Positions 1-13,030 of a stretch of DNA of 64,000 nt are shown one piece after another. The stretch's first letter is position 1. Every line of letters begins with the position of its first letter. Location of the stretch: NCBI GenBank assembly GCA_907165275.2, contig OU015675.1, forward strand, positions 265,501 to 329,500, given 5' to 3'. The stretch comes from Zygaena filipendulae. Taxonomy: Eukaryota > Arthropoda > Insecta > Lepidoptera > Zygaenidae. The notes below the pieces were generated by a model. The model had not been told where the DNA came from, did not search any database, and saw only the letters and a list, made by a program, of their open reading frames with translations. The position numbers and the translations under genes are program-made.

Positions 1-36
1 CTTTATGGCGCGTAGAGAGTAAAATTTTACCAAACA

Positions 37-80
37 ACGGAAGTGACGCACATGAAGTCAACGGAAGTGACGCGCACGAG
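37..80 (+). repeat. 24-bp direct duplication
   Basis: acggaagtgacgc at 37-49 and 61-73. Confidence 0.75.
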
Positions 81-754
81 TCAGCAACGAGGGCAAAATT
101 TATTTATTAATGAACTTTGACATAATATAACTACTTATGAAATATATTAGGTGCACACACGGTTCCATTTTATTTTTTAAACAAATATTCATCATATTCA
201 TTAGAAACAAAGCAGTTTGTAAACTTTTATCTCGGTTCAATTATAAATAAAGTGAAATAACTATATTGTACCTAGGTATCGAACGACGACAGTTGGATCC
301 AATTTTTTGGTTCCATTTTTCGAATATTAAGATAGCAAATGTTTCTGATATCAGAGACGTGATGAGAAAGGTTTGTTAATGGGGTCTACGGAACACTAAA
401 ATATCAGTTCATGAAATGACCATTGCGCGGATTATGCGCTCGCATTGTTGCGCCTCCCGGCTCCTCGCCCTTTGTCGCTATTTCTGGTGCACTCTATAGC
501 CTATAGGTATAGGTATAGGACAATAATGACCAAAGGTAACATTTGGGGCAATGATGTTATAAGTAGGTACATAAAGCCTGTTTCTCAATCGCAGTTTATG
601 TGACGAATTAAAATGACGTTACGATAATTATTTCTTTTGGGAATAATATGTCAAAATAATAGCTTTTATTTACCTCACACATCGAAAATACCTACGTCTA
701 ACTGACTGATTCATGTTCCACTATTTTTTGTCGTTTTGGAAATAAATAGGTAGT

Positions 755-850
755 TATTTTTTTTGATCGAGCTATAGTTACAAAAGTATCCATCTCGAAA
801 CTATTTTTTTTGATCGAGCTATAGTTACAAAAGTATCCATCTCGAAACAT
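755..850 (+). repeat. Exact 47-bp tandem duplication
   Basis: gatcgagctatagttacaaa followed by agtatccatctcgaaac occurs at 765 and again at 812. Confidence 0.92.
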
Positions 851-915
851 AGAGTTCCCTCTCACATATAGAATGCCTCAATAAGAAAGAGATGATGAAG
901 TCTGTCTTGAGTCAC

Positions 916-1295
916 TACATAGTATACAACAAGGTCGCTTCCCGCTGTCTCTCTCTATGTATGCTATGTATGGTCCAATTTAATTTATTTTATTTTAATT
1001 TATTTAGATATTGATTTAATACTGATTTTGGCCTATGAACTTGTTTAGTTTAAATATTTAGTGCAATTATTTAATCATATTTTATTCATTTAATTCAAAT
1101 TTGACTTATAATTAATATTATGAATAAAAATCTGAATCTGAATCTGCTCAAATCTTTAAAACTACGCAACGGCTTTTCATGCGGTTTGCACCAATAGATA
1201 GAGTGATTCACGAGGAAGGTTTATATCTATATTTTTTTCTGGAATTCCCGCCGGAACTCCGAAATTACCGCGGGTAAAATCGCGGGGGACAGCTT
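916..1295 (+). mobile_element. Helitron-like variant B, split by an insert
   Basis: Starts actacatagtata, ends cgcgggggacagctta. The middle (about 968-1147) is an AT-rich insert ending in an (AATCTG)n tail, so a retroelement probably landed inside this copy. Confidence 0.6.
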
Positions 1296-2964
1296 AGGTA
1301 CCTATATTTAATTAAATAAGACTGAAACTCCAAAAGCTAATAAAAAAATTAAGAAATTAGACATAACAACCGGTAAGTACATTGATAAGTTTGTACCTAA
1401 TGTATAATTTTGCAGACTTAGGTTATATAACTTTAGGTTAGGTGTACTCTATGAAATAAATATTTATGAACATGACGTGTCATCTTATACTACATATTAT
1501 GAACTCTACTGGGGCAGGTGTTAAAGGCAAGAAGTGCGGGGGGAGGGGCACAAAGGGAGGCGCGGTGGGGGTGAGGCGAGGGGAGGGAGGTGGCTGAATT
1601 CGATTCCAGGCTATTGAAAAGTTTCAAGAGGCGAAAAGCTTCGACAAACGAAGCTAAGTGAATTTCGAGCCCTCGCAAAACTGCAGGGGCGCACTCTGAC
1701 TTCAAGTTTTCAATTTATTAATTAATGGCTGGCTTGGCGCATGAGCGTAAAAAGCCTCACAAATAAATGATTAAAAAAAAAATATTTGCTTTATAGTTAC
1801 AACTGATAACAAGGTCAATAAATAAGATCTTAGGTACCTATTTCCGTTAAACAAACTATTAACCAACCGATTACCTATTGTGTCAATGACTTTATGTGAA
1901 TATTGATAATAATAACGCCTTTATAACGGATGTTACCTATTTATATTTTTTCTCCAGTTTTCTCAATTCTAAAATGCCTCTTCGAGTCTTCCTTTTCCGT
2001 AACTATTCGGAACCACATATTTCCAAAAACGGATACAACCTAATGTACTGACCTCCTACATGCATGTGCGTTGTCATATAAGACCGTTATGTTATAGAAA
2101 TATTTTTATATAGTGATATTGAATAGATAAAATCACGTGTTCGCTCTACGTGTAATCAATATTTAGGGACATTATTTCGCATGTTTTGACCGCAGCCAAA
2201 AATTTGATTTATTCACAAAATAGTCTTTTAGTAAAAGGGCGGCAGTGGATATTATAAATGCGATAGTAACACTGTTTGTTTATCTGTTACGGGGTGAAAA
2301 CACCTCAAAACTATTCAACTGATCATTATGAAAGAATACATGGCACGTACAGAAAAGGAAATAGGATAAGTACCTACACCTTAGGATAAGTACCTATCAC
2401 AAAAGCAAGTAAAATATAAATTAACGACTTTACAAGTACCGGGCGCCGAGTCCGCCCCTGCACAAGCGGCTTGGTTCCAATTTTTATCAATCCCATTTCA
2501 TTTCTCCTTACGAAAGTTTTCCTCCAATTTCGCGCGCTCACCCCGTCTAAATAGTGTTGGGCGACGCACGACAATAATAGTAAAATATTATCGATGCCCT
2601 GCAGCCCTCGATTCTGTTCGTGTGTTATTTTGTATAGTGCGCTATCGCTCTTGAAGTTTCGTATTATTATGATTTTTCTGAACCGACTTCGATGAAACTA
2701 ATCTTTTTTTTAAGTTAAACTGCGCTGTACTGAAAAACAACCCAAAATGTCTCGTTCAACTATGTACCTATACAATTGATCAATTAAAAAGAAAATCGCT
2801 TTTGGGTTAACTCACAAGTCACACCACATAATATAGCAAGGAACACATTCCCACTGCTCTACTTAATATTGGTTTCATATCGCTCTTACTACCTATACTT
2901 ATTTTACTTTAATTTAATTTTTCGTGTTATACATTTCATTAAATTCCTTACGTTTTTTCGCCTG
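1296..2964. other. No gene found
   Basis: AT-rich. Holds the purine tract at 1525 and a short duplicated ggataagtacct near 2365-2395. Nothing coding on either strand. Confidence 0.6.
1525..1600 (+). repeat. Purine-rich G tract
   Basis: gaagtgcggggggaggggc through ggcgaggggagggaggtgg; several G-runs could form a G-quadruplex or triplex on the plus strand. Confidence 0.6.
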
Positions 2965-3205
2965 ACATAAATTCATCTACTATCTTCAAACGAGCAATTC
3001 TCGGAAACTGCTCCAACGATTTTCATGAAATCTCGTATGTAGGAGGCTTCGGGGGCGGATTAATCGATCTAGCCAGGTTTCATTTTTAGAAAACGTCGTT
3101 TTATCCGTGTTTTCAGGCAATGAAAAATGAGTGTTTAATTTTTCTACGTAAGAACAGATGGCGCTATACACAACGAGCGAAGCTCGGTGACCCAGATGTT
3201 TTTAT
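2965..3205 (+). repeat. Lepidopteran interspersed repeat
   Basis: Contains acgagcaattctcggaaac and gatggcgctatacaca followed by gagcgaagctcggtgaccca, a combination I recognise from dispersed repeats in moths and butterflies. Class not certain. Confidence 0.5.
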
Positions 3206-3269
3206 TTAACTGCCTTCGATTGATGGAGATACAACACAAATTAACTAGACTTATGTAATACAGTATCGA

Positions 3270-3450
3270 TGTCGGCAACCGTCCCCCATCCTCTGCCCCA
3301 CACTAGACGGAGCAAACACCGGGGCAGTTCCCCGGGAGGCGCGCGATCGCTTCCCCGATATTACGCGGCCAAATTCAATTGTCGCCGATTTACACCGACA
3401 CTTCCTTATTAGCTGACCCATTGTGAACGGCGATTATTGACGTTTGAGAA
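3270..3450. promoter_or_regulatory. Repeat-free GC-richer block, candidate regulatory element
   Basis: ccccgggaggcgcgcgatcg followed by about 100 bp of balanced composition in AT-rich surroundings, with no repeat signature and no ORF. Regulatory role is inference only. Confidence 0.2.
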
Positions 3451-4556
3451 CGAGACTAATTGAACTTCGAATTCCAAAACTTTATCATACTTGATTTAGG
3501 GTATAGTTAATTACTAGTCATTAGGATTTTTTTTGGCGGGAATCAAAGATGGCGGTTCGGTCATTTATTTTCATGTCGATAAAAAATGGTTAAAAATAAA
3601 TTTTGTTGTGTTAGGAGGTGATTTATTGGAAAATAATTTTCATTAACTTTTTTTTATGTGCTCAACAGGAATATGACATTTCAAGCTGATTTCTTCGGTT
3701 TCCTCCAAGAGCTCCGAGAAAGTTGTTGCAATTTTAAACCGTACAACGAAGCATTTTAATAGAAAATACATTGATCTCATAATTTTACTTGAAACTGGCT
3801 AAATGCATTATAATGTGCGAAAGTCCATAAAAAAGTAGATATAATAGTTATTAGGCTTATGTAGAGTTGATGGCATTAATCTTTACTTTCGATCGTTTAT
3901 TTCGTATTTATTGTTTCGATTAAAGTTTTTTTTTGCTTCTTCGCTAAAACTGCAAGAGCACTGCTCGTTCACAGCCATGTGCATATTGATATAAACAATC
4001 TAAGTTGAGTAGCGTCACAAGTAAAATAATCCTTGGACATTATCATACAACGCTATCTGAACGCAAACTAACTAAAACTTGTTGGGTAGGTACAAGACAA
4101 CAGATAGCTATAATAATAAAAAAAATACATTACCTATTATATAGAGAACCTTTATTTTTTTAAATTGGTCAAGAACGACAACCCCTGGCAAATGGAAGTT
4201 AAAATCACATTAGATCGCAAATACAGAGTTAAAAGTTGTATAATTACTTCTTAAAACGATTCTGGGTTGGCACTGGTCCATGGACTGTATCAATTAATTT
4301 TGTTAGAACACTTTTATTTTTTGACAATAAAATTGAGTTAAACTAAAAAAAACTATAGAGAAGATATTCTAACTAAAAATTTTTTTTATTGCACTAATAA
4401 TTCTATAAATACTTTTTGTAATGGGAATTCAAGGAATAGAAACAGCAGCAAGTACGTAATATGTGTAATACTCAGGTAGGTACAAGAGTTAAAAGAGTTA
4501 AAAAAATATTGATACAAGTACCTACCTATTTATTGATTACGTATAATTTGTTTAGA
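3451..4556. other. No gene found
   Basis: AT-rich, only short spurious ORFs. I recognise no repeat here. Confidence 0.6.
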
Positions 4557-4747
4557 GCTATCACTCGCGGTTTCACCCGCGGTAATTTCGGAGTTTCCGC
4601 GGGAATTCCAGGATAAAATATAGATAAACCTTCCTCATGAATCATTCTACCTATTGGTGAAAACTGAATGAAAATCCGTTGCGTAGTTTTAAAGATTTAA
4701 GCAAACGTAGGGACAGACAGCGGGAAGCGACTTTGTTTTATACTATA
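4557..4747 (-). mobile_element. Helitron-like variant B, first of a head-to-tail series
   Basis: Runs from a degraded CTAG end (agagctatcactcgcgg) to ttttatactata. The next element starts immediately. Confidence 0.7.
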
Positions 4748-4952
4748 CTAGCTGACCCGCGCGGTTTCACCCGCAGTAATTTCGGAGTTCCCGCGGGAAT
4801 TTCAGGATAAAATATAGTTATAAACCTTCCCCATGAATCACTCTATCTATTGGTGAAAACCGCATCAAAATCCGTTGAGTAGTTTTAAAGATTTAAGCAT
4901 ACATAGGTATATAGGGACAGAGAAAGCGACTTTATTTTATACTATGTAGTGA
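4748..4952 (-). mobile_element. Helitron-like variant B, second of the series
   Basis: ctagctgacccgcgcggttt to tttatactatgtagtga; both ends intact. It shares most of its body with 4557-4747. Confidence 0.75.
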
Positions 4953-5196
4953 CTAGTTGTCCCGCGCGGTTTTACCCGCGATAACTTCGAATTTCCCGCA
5001 GAATTGTTCCATCCATACAAACTTTGCAATCCTTTTTCAACCCCTTAGGAGTTGAATTTTCAAAAATCCTTTCTTATCGGATCCCTACGTCATACAAATA
5101 ACACACCCTCCAAGTTTCAGGTCTCTACGATCAGCGGTTTAGGCTGTGCGTTGATCCATCAGTCATTCAGGACAAAGCATTTTATATGTATTAGAT
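4953..5196 (-). mobile_element. Helitron-like variant C, third of the series
   Basis: ctagttgtcccgcgcggttt then a body unlike the others (ccttaggagttgaattttca, tcaggtctctacgatcagcg), ending near tatgtattagat. Only the CTAG-end hairpin is shared with variants A and B. Confidence 0.6.
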
Positions 5197-5231
5197 TGTA
5201 GTGATGTTATTTGAGTGTTAAATATATTCTA

Positions 5232-5461
5232 CTAGCTGTCCCCCGCGATTTCATCCGCGGTAATTTCGGAATTCCCGCGGAGGTTGCGGAAAAAAGTTCT
5301 CTATGTCCTTCAGTTCCCGAGCGAATTCCGGAATAAAAACTATCCTATCTTTTAAGTTGGACCATAATTTAAATGGTTACAAAATTTTATCAAAATCCGT
5401 TCAGCAGTTTCGAAGTCCATCGCGGACCAACAACATGACACGTGATTTATATATATTAGAT
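5232..5461 (-). mobile_element. Helitron-like variant D, fourth of the series
   Basis: ctagctgtcccccgcgattt to cacgtgatttatatatatta. The same variant occurs at 14662-14871 and 14872-15102. Confidence 0.7.
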
Positions 5462-6339
5462 TTACATAGGTTCATAACAAGAAGAACTTCTTGCCTGACA
5501 TCTTAGGAATTGATTTATATTTTTATAGCAGGTAGCGGTAGTTGGACACATATAGGGCGTTAGAACTTTCAGGCAATAATGCTATTGTAGTAATTTGCAC
5601 AATAAGGGCGCGTTCACACCGCGCGGGGCACCGCAGCGCTCGCGCAGGCGTGCAACATTAGCGCGATTTCACGCCGTAACGCGCTTTTTGTCGCCGGCTA
5701 TTTGTTTGACATTACATTTATACAGGATGTTCACAAAGTCACGCTCGAGAGCTTCAAAGTTGCGCATGATTTCTGTGAAGATTGTTGAAAATTTAAAAGG
5801 TGTTTTTGGTTTCATCTGTAAACAACTTTGATTAAAAAAAATATATAATTTTGAAAATATCTATCCGGCTGTTAACTGTCATATTTTTTCTCTTGCCAAG
5901 TATATTTTATTCATTTTACAAAAATATATATGATATTAATGATCCTTGAGTGGTTTGATAAATTTAATAATAAACACAATTTACAATATAAAATATACTT
6001 ATAGTTCTGACATAAATATTATGCAGGTTTGGATTAATTAATAAGTAGACCAGCTATACTTACTAATTACGTATTATAAAAGTATAGTATGTTGGGGGTG
6101 CCAAAATGATATTATATCTATCTACTATTAAGTTTAGGTAAAATATAATTTACCTATAGGTTAACATCTGAAATTGTTGAACCGATTAAAAAAAAAAATT
6201 ACCCATACGAATTCTAAATAAAAACGGACATTTTTATTCCACATCAAAAAGTTCTCGCAATTCTCGCGGGTTTTTGATAGGTACATTCAGGTAGTTACCG
6301 GGAAACTTAATATCGCACTCATCCTGTAGCTGTACAATA

Positions 6340-6690
6340 CGACACCACAACTAACACAAATAATGTCATAATAATCGCGACATATTCTCCGATTATAAGC
6401 GCGCATCAAACCATGAAACGTCTCCTCTAGCTATAATATTCCCTAATCGTTTAACACCGCCATTCTAACACTTCATAAATGCGTGCGGCGAAAATTGGAA
6501 CTAAAATTTTCATAGTAATTTTCGCCGCTCGACGTAGACGGTGGCGCCACGGCTGCGTGTCGAATTAAATTGGTTTTTTTTCATTGACAATAATAGGGAT
6601 AATATTTGAGCGTATTATGTGAAATGATTCATTATCACGCACATAATCCCGCGGTGAACGGGGGGTGAACAGCGTGAGGTCGGCAATTAT
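6340..6690. promoter_or_regulatory. Repeat-free block, candidate regulatory element
   Basis: Includes attataagcgcgcatcaa, aaaatttgcg-type motifs and cgtagacggtggcgccacgg. No repeats or ORFs recognised. Confidence 0.2.
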
Positions 6691-7259
6691 ACATTCACTG
6701 AGACTGTTTTGGAGTTTGGAGCTTTTTTAACCTAGACAATGCAGAGATACGGGAGATTAAAGGACATATTTTGTTGTTGGTACGATAAATATTTCGGTAA
6801 TAAGTACTTCACACACATATTTTGCTTAATTTTTAATTATTATAACCACACTGGTTTACAAGAATTGTATAAATTTACAGCGAAAATACATATAAGTATG
6901 TTAGCACTATATGGCACAATAGGTACTTCACCGAATACCGGGTATGTAGCCCATGACAGTCACAAAAAACGTAGGTTTCTATTGGTAAAACAATTATAAA
7001 AATCAGTTCAGTAGATCCTGAGAATACCTCCTACAACCTCACAAACTCACAAACTTTAAATATACCTCTTTATAATATTAGTACCTACTACGAGATTAGA
7101 AAAAAGAAATAAGTGACGAGAAAACATGCGTTTTTTATACCAAAAAAACTCTGTGGGAATCACAAACAAGTGAGTTACCTAGATATATATAATTCATCAA
7201 CAATGATTTTACTCTTCTGATAAACAGATCGAGGAGTTGTTAAAACTCCCAATCAATTT

Positions 7260-7480
7260 AAAATCACATAAACAGCTAATAACAGCCCGTTGGCTCCACT
7301 CGTGCTGACCTGTGTGACGTCAACGAGTTCCTAATAGCACGGCAAAAGCTACAAGTGGCAATTAAAAACTAATTAACGGCAATCCCGTCTCGTGCCGTGT
7401 ATTTACGCGCCTCATCGCGGAATCAATCCGTTGATATTACGTTTTCTCATTCGTCGACATTTTCTGCCCACCTATTCAGT
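7260..7480. promoter_or_regulatory. Repeat-free block, candidate regulatory element
   Basis: Contains aaaaactaattaacggcaat (TAAT core sites), tgtgacgtcaacg (a CRE-like site outside any MITE) and cgcggaatcaatccg. Inference only. Confidence 0.2.
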
Positions 7481-9521
7481 AAATTACGTATTTCATTTCA
7501 CTTTTCGCTGTTGCCGCATCACCAAAAAATTTTCAAATGTAGGTTTAAAGATGTTCTTCTGTAGATAAATTTTACAATGACAAGATAAAGCATAATTACA
7601 GAATAAGCCTTACAAAATACAAAATATTTGGACATAGATAAGCAATAGTGTGTTAACCCACACTGGAGAAATTTTGAGTAAATCGCGTTTTAAAAGTAGG
7701 AGCGCCATTTGTATCAACATTTTTTATGTTCAATATTTAGTTACATATTTAAGCAATGTAATAAGGTAAACACATAATTAAAAAAAGTTCCGTAACTCTC
7801 AATAAATCGTTCTGAATCAATAACTTAATTTTGTGGGTTAACATGTTATTGCTTATCTGCGTCCATTTATTTAGTTACAATAATAACATTATATTCGTTT
7901 GGCATGCGAAGCTACATTTATGGAATAAAAGTAATGGTTTACAACAGCTGGATCATATGAATTATGATGGTGACGACATGCGCCAATCCGGTTGTTAATA
8001 TTCATTCTGCTAGAGCGGAGCTATTCAGAAAATTTTAAAACCTACAGTCTAGATAATATGGTCATTCTTCAATACGATTTTCTTTATTCGATATTCACCC
8101 GGTGATTTCCTGAAATACAGAATAGGACAGCTACCGGGAAAAGTGGCGCATTACTGTGGAAATAAGGCGAAATGCACTCGGCATCCTGTGCCATTGCAGT
8201 TCGGTGCAAGTAACAGCGGTTAGCGATACTCGTTCAAACGATAAATAGGCAGGTAAAACATCAATAACTAGTCTGTAACAAACAATTTGTAGACATGAGT
8301 CGAAACAAAGGCGACGAAAACAGCAGCTGCCTAAGCCAAGTTGACAATCTATGATCGTTAACGTTGTTAAGGAATGAATCAACGTGAACACGCGGCCTCG
8401 CAAAACTGAGCTTTCATTGGCGGCAAATATATGACCACGTGACATGGTTTTACGTTCCTTAGTTTTTACGTTCCTTAGTTTTCTATGCGTAAACGGTTAT
8501 TATTAAAGATTGTCAACATGGCTCAGGAGGCAATGTAATGTACAGAGTTGACGCTTCGACCTGTGGTCCCGCTCCCCGCTCCGCTCCCCGCTCCGCTCCC
8601 CGCCGCCGCCCGTGGCTGGCACCGTGCGCCATCACAATGAACGAAGTGTTGCTAATCGCGTTATGTTTTCTATTTCCCATCGCGCGAGGACGCGACGAGC
8701 GCCTCGACACGGACAGGCGACGTTTATGTTATACAATTAAAAGTTATTAACAGATAGAAATTATTTATATTGTTATATTTATTGCTGTCAGCGACTGCGC
8801 TCGTACGGCAGGTAGGGGAGCGGGGGGCACGTTGTTACAATTTTTAGATGATTGTCAATATGACAAAAGGCATCAAATAATTTATACATTTGATTCCTTT
8901 TATCGTTAGTATGTCTATTCAGTTATTAAAATGTGATCGAAAAGTTATAAAAATTTATGTAATTTTTTCACAATGGACAATTTAACCAAAAAAGTCGATT
9001 GTAACAACTTAGCCCAGATTTGGGGCAAGTTGTTACATTCTTGGGGCACGATGTTACGGTAGGTAAATGAACAAAATCATCAATGATTAATATTTTTTTT
9101 TCATTTCAAAACGTTATAAATAAAAGAGATCACTAAACAGTCTTTCAACATTTATGAGAATTATAATATTAACTACCTATATCGTAATTTTTGGAGAAAA
9201 ATAATATAACTTTGGCAGGAACTTTTTTAAATTTTATATAAAAACACAGAAACTTCGTCTGCAATTAACAACTTGTAGTAAATTATTTATGCTCATTAGT
9301 TATTTTAATAAACTTTTAGCAAACTAAAATATTTTGGATTCCAACATTGTAAGGTAGGTACCTACGTATGTACAAACTAACCTGTCGACAAAGATGAATC
9401 CAGAATGAATTATACATAATTTTAAAACAGACGTGTAATTAAAAAGCAAATATATTTATTCAAAGTTCGAAATAAGTATGGCTCTTTTTGACGTGAACTA
9501 AAATAGTTCCCACCAAAGAAT

Positions 9522-9837
9522 GGGCATGTTGACTAATTTTTATTTTTTAGTCCGTCTTGTAGATTATTAAAAAATATTGGACACGTATTTTTTCTTTTTT
9601 TACGTAATCAAAAAATAACGGCGATATATTGAGTTGAAATTTCGCGTGACGTCACTATTCTGACAGTTTGTATGGCGGTTAGTGACGTCACGACCCCCTC
9701 ACCCTAAACTTTAATGGCTTTATCTCTGTATATTTTAATTTATTTAAAAAAGCAAAAAATACGTGTCTATTGTTTTTTTATTTTCTAACTGACGGACTAT
9801 AATTAGAATTTTGATTTTCAAAAGTAGTCAACATCCC
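9522..9837 (+). mobile_element. CRE-MITE copy 1 (reference copy)
   Basis: About 316 bp. The outer ends (gggcatgttgacta and, inverted, gggatgttgactac) and the inner segments (tagtccgtc, gacacgtattttttc) form long imperfect inverted repeats. The centre holds two TGACGTCA palindromes (9648-9655 and near 9683) about 35 bp apart. No ORF. Nonautonomous DNA transposon of unknown superfamily. Confidence 0.75.
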
Positions 9838-12623
9838 TATTAGTGCAGGTATTACTTGTAGGTTGCAAATAACACTTCTTTATTAGATACCGACGATAGA
9901 TTCATCCCTCCGTGAACCGACGACGAATCATCCAGAGATAGGCAAATGAGTTTACTTTTTTAACCGACTCCAAAAACGGAACGTTCTCTGTTTTCCTATA
10001 GCAGGTATATTTGTAATAAACTATGTACCTATATGTGAAACTTTCCCAAAAACTATATGACCGATTTCTATTATTAAAGAAGGAATGTTTTGGTAAATAC
10101 TAAGTATATAACAGGCATATAAAATATTTATTGATAATTTAAAAAGGTTTGCCTCCAGAGTAGAATCATTCTAATATGGTTTTACTCTTGGTTGCGAGAA
10201 AGCGATTTGTTTATAGATTTTTTATAGTAAATCTTAAGGTTTCCGTAACATTAAATTAAGACGAAACACGTGGGTCGGATCCTCCACATAAAACCACTCG
10301 AACCGTTTGATTACAATAGAAAAACACATTTCATTACACAAAAATAAAGTTTATAACAAACGCAATAAGAACCACAGGCTTGAAGTCTCTTTGACGGCGT
10401 TGAATAAGTCTGTTAAAAAGAAATAATTCTCTTTAATCCCTGTCTAATGGGACTTTGCGCAAGAGCCGCCGATGCGCGAAATCGTTGTTCACATCCAATA
10501 CTACGTTTTATTTCCATCAGCACAAAGTCTGTATTACCTTGACATAATTGTTTTTTGTCCCACCGCGGTAAATCAGTAAAATTCTAACGCTATTGTTGAA
10601 AGGTGCTATATTTGACACAATCATGGTTTTTTTGTACAAATGTGATTTGTACCGGATAATGGCTGTATAGTTTGTTTGAAAACATACGTCGGGTGTTAAG
10701 TACGTTTGCAGGGAAGTAGAGATGATGAGATGTTTGAAGTAGATGTATATTGTTTGGTCTATTGTACCTCGAATACAGCGGTGAGTATAATGTGCGGATA
10801 CCCTTATTATTTAAGGCTAATGATGTTATCCGGCGACAAAATATCGGATTAAGAAACAATTTCGAAGCGATCCGTCTTCGAAAAATACTGACAACCTAGT
10901 CGACATATTGCGGTGTTTTTCCGATAAGTTCTCTTATTCAATTCAATTTTGTCATAAGTTGTGCTTGTTGCACTTGAAGTCATTGTTTGAGATCAGCTAT
11001 GCTGGCTTGTTACAAGTTCAATCACTACATTTTGAGTAAAAATTGTCTACAAAACTAAAATCTTATACTCTCGGTAATCAAAATATTGAAATCAAATTAA
11101 AATTATGTATTATAATAGTTATTATTATTGAAGAGTTAAATTTAATTATTATTAATCATTTATTTATGTATATCTTGTATTTAGGCTTTTTAGTTTTTAC
11201 AATGTCAATTTATAAAATAATATTTTAAAAAACCTAAACCTAAATTAAATTATTTTTATTCGAGAGTTCTTGAGAAATTCAATATTAAGGAGGTTAAAAC
11301 TAATGCACAATAGCTAGTACTTAATTACTAGCTTTTAAACCTAAAAAAAAATAATTAAAAGTATTATAGATAAAACCATGTCGGAGGGCCAATTGACTTG
11401 TATTTTAATATTATTATCTGATTCAGTCACCTCTTTCCTTTTAAAAAAATATAAGTAAACAAAAGTACAATTTTCTAAATTTTTTTCAGTCGACCGGATA
11501 AAAGTTTTTTCAAGACCAAAATGAAATTATAATTTTTTAACTTCGTTTAAACTTTTTTTAAACGTAAAACTACGGAGTTTCCGCGGGAACTCTCAAATCA
11601 CCGCTGGTGCGGGTGAAACTGCAGAGAAAAGCTCGTAGGTAATCTAAAATTTAATTGATTGATAGTGGTTTATTGAATATTAAAAGATATCTGAATTCCC
11701 TTGAAACCATGTCACACTAAAACATGTAATAGCCATAGGATACTTCTTGCAGAAAATGTTCATGAAAAAACTCCTAGTGACATCTAGCATTGAGTAGCAA
11801 AACTACACCCACGTGTTACTTTAAAAAAAAATCTTTTGAAATTAAAAGTTGAAATGCGACTAAAAATAAATTCGGCTATTAATTTAACAAAAAATATGAA
11901 AATATACAATTAAAATAGCTTAACAAAAAAAAATATAGATACAGGACATCTGTTGTCAAATAGCCAAACCATTACTTATGTTCGACAACACAATAAAGTT
12001 TATCATAATAATATTATGCAATAGATGTCGCTACTTCGTCAGTGTATAAAATATGTAGAGATAGGACCAAAGCACGGTTAATGACCAAAGTGTTAACATT
12101 TAAGATTTAGACCCTTTAATTTTCCTAGGAGTGGAAATTTCGCTGCCTGTAGGGGTTGCGGCTACACTGGGGCCGGGAAACAATCTGGAAACAAATAAAA
12201 TATCCTTGATTAAGCTCCAGATCTCCTACTTTCTGTAACTAAAACACATTTCAGTAGGTACCTTTGGTGGAGACGATGATTATTAGATATTATTCTAACA
12301 AAATAATATGAAACTAGAATGTACACTCTACACGGTACCCCGTTCTAGGTATATAATTATGCTCTTGACTCATTGAGTATCTAAATTAAGTGTTGAGTTA
12401 ATTAAAAACGATTGAAAAAAGAAGAGTAAAACCTGAGTGGGTAGCAGTATTTATCAAAAGTGGTATTCAAAGGCAAAATGTCGATATGATCTAATCAGTA
12501 AATCATTAGTGGCATGATCAATCAAAATCAACGGCAATGTAGAGTTCCGTTGACACTTGTTCCTATTACCTCACCCTACCAATTTACAACCCCCCGCGAG
12601 GTTATTTTGTTTGTTAGTTTGTT
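9838..12623. other. Intergenic, no gene found
   Basis: AT-rich, with a partial aaccgactccaaaaacgg repeat near 9962 and a Helitron-like fragment at 11566. No coding sequence. Confidence 0.6.
11566..11637 (+). mobile_element. Helitron-like 3' end fragment
   Basis: actacggagtttccgcggga to gggtgaaactgcagagaaaa; only the terminal 70 bp remain. Confidence 0.5.
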
Positions 12624-12870
12624 CACTCACTCCCCTGCTAGATCTCTCCTCTTTCAGCTCACTCCCTTGCTAGCTCACTCCCCTGTCAGCTCTCTCCTCT
12701 GCTAGCTAACTCCCCTGTCAGCTCTCTCCTCTGCTAGCTCACTCCCCTGTCAGCTCTCTCCTCTGCTAGCTCACTCCCCTGTCAGATCTCTCCTCTGCTA
12801 GCTCACTCCCTTGTCAGCTCTCTCCTCTGCTAGCTCACTCCCCTGTCAAACTCTCCTTTGTCAGCCGTCT
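12624..12870 (+). repeat. 32-bp minisatellite, about seven units
   Basis: Unit ctcactcccctgtcagctct ctcctctgctag repeated with a few substitutions, pyrimidine-rich on the plus strand. It ends about 35 bp from the stop codon of the WD-repeat gene and so is likely in its 3' UTR. Confidence 0.9.
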
Positions 12871-12904
12871 CCTCTGTCACCTCTCTCGCCTATCTGCCTA
12901 CTCC

Positions 12905-13030
12905 CTAGCCGCCGGCGCACCTCATGACGTGGCGGTACTCCTGCGTGAGGTCTCGCGCGGGCGCGGGCGCCGCCTCGTGCCGCGTGCGCAGCGCGAGGTG
13001 CGGCGCGCCCGCGCTCACCGCACTCATCAT
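12905..13030 (-). CDS. WD-repeat gene exon 16 (last, stop codon)
   Basis: Encodes MMSAVSAGAPHLALRTRHEA through DLTQEYRHVMRCAGG and stops at TAG (12905-12907). Acceptor GTGTTCTTCCAG. A 32-bp minisatellite lies directly downstream, so it is probably transcribed in the 3' UTR. Confidence 0.8.
   Translation of the reverse strand: MMSAVSAGAPHLALRTRHEAAPAPARDLTQEYRHVMRCAGG

Larger units (their letters stand above)
5462..9521. other. Intergenic, no gene found
   Basis: Holds a CpG-rich patch at 5610-5710 (gggcgcgttcacaccgcgcg), a ccgctccccgctccgctccc tract at 8565-8605 and a repeated ggggcacg(t/a)tgttac near 8827 and 9044. ORFs of up to 104 codons at 8131-8445 have no domain and no codon pattern. 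Confidence 0.55.

Noticed and set aside
8131..8445. 104-codon minus-strand ORF
   Set aside because: No recognisable domain, no codon bias, no splice partners; best treated as chance.
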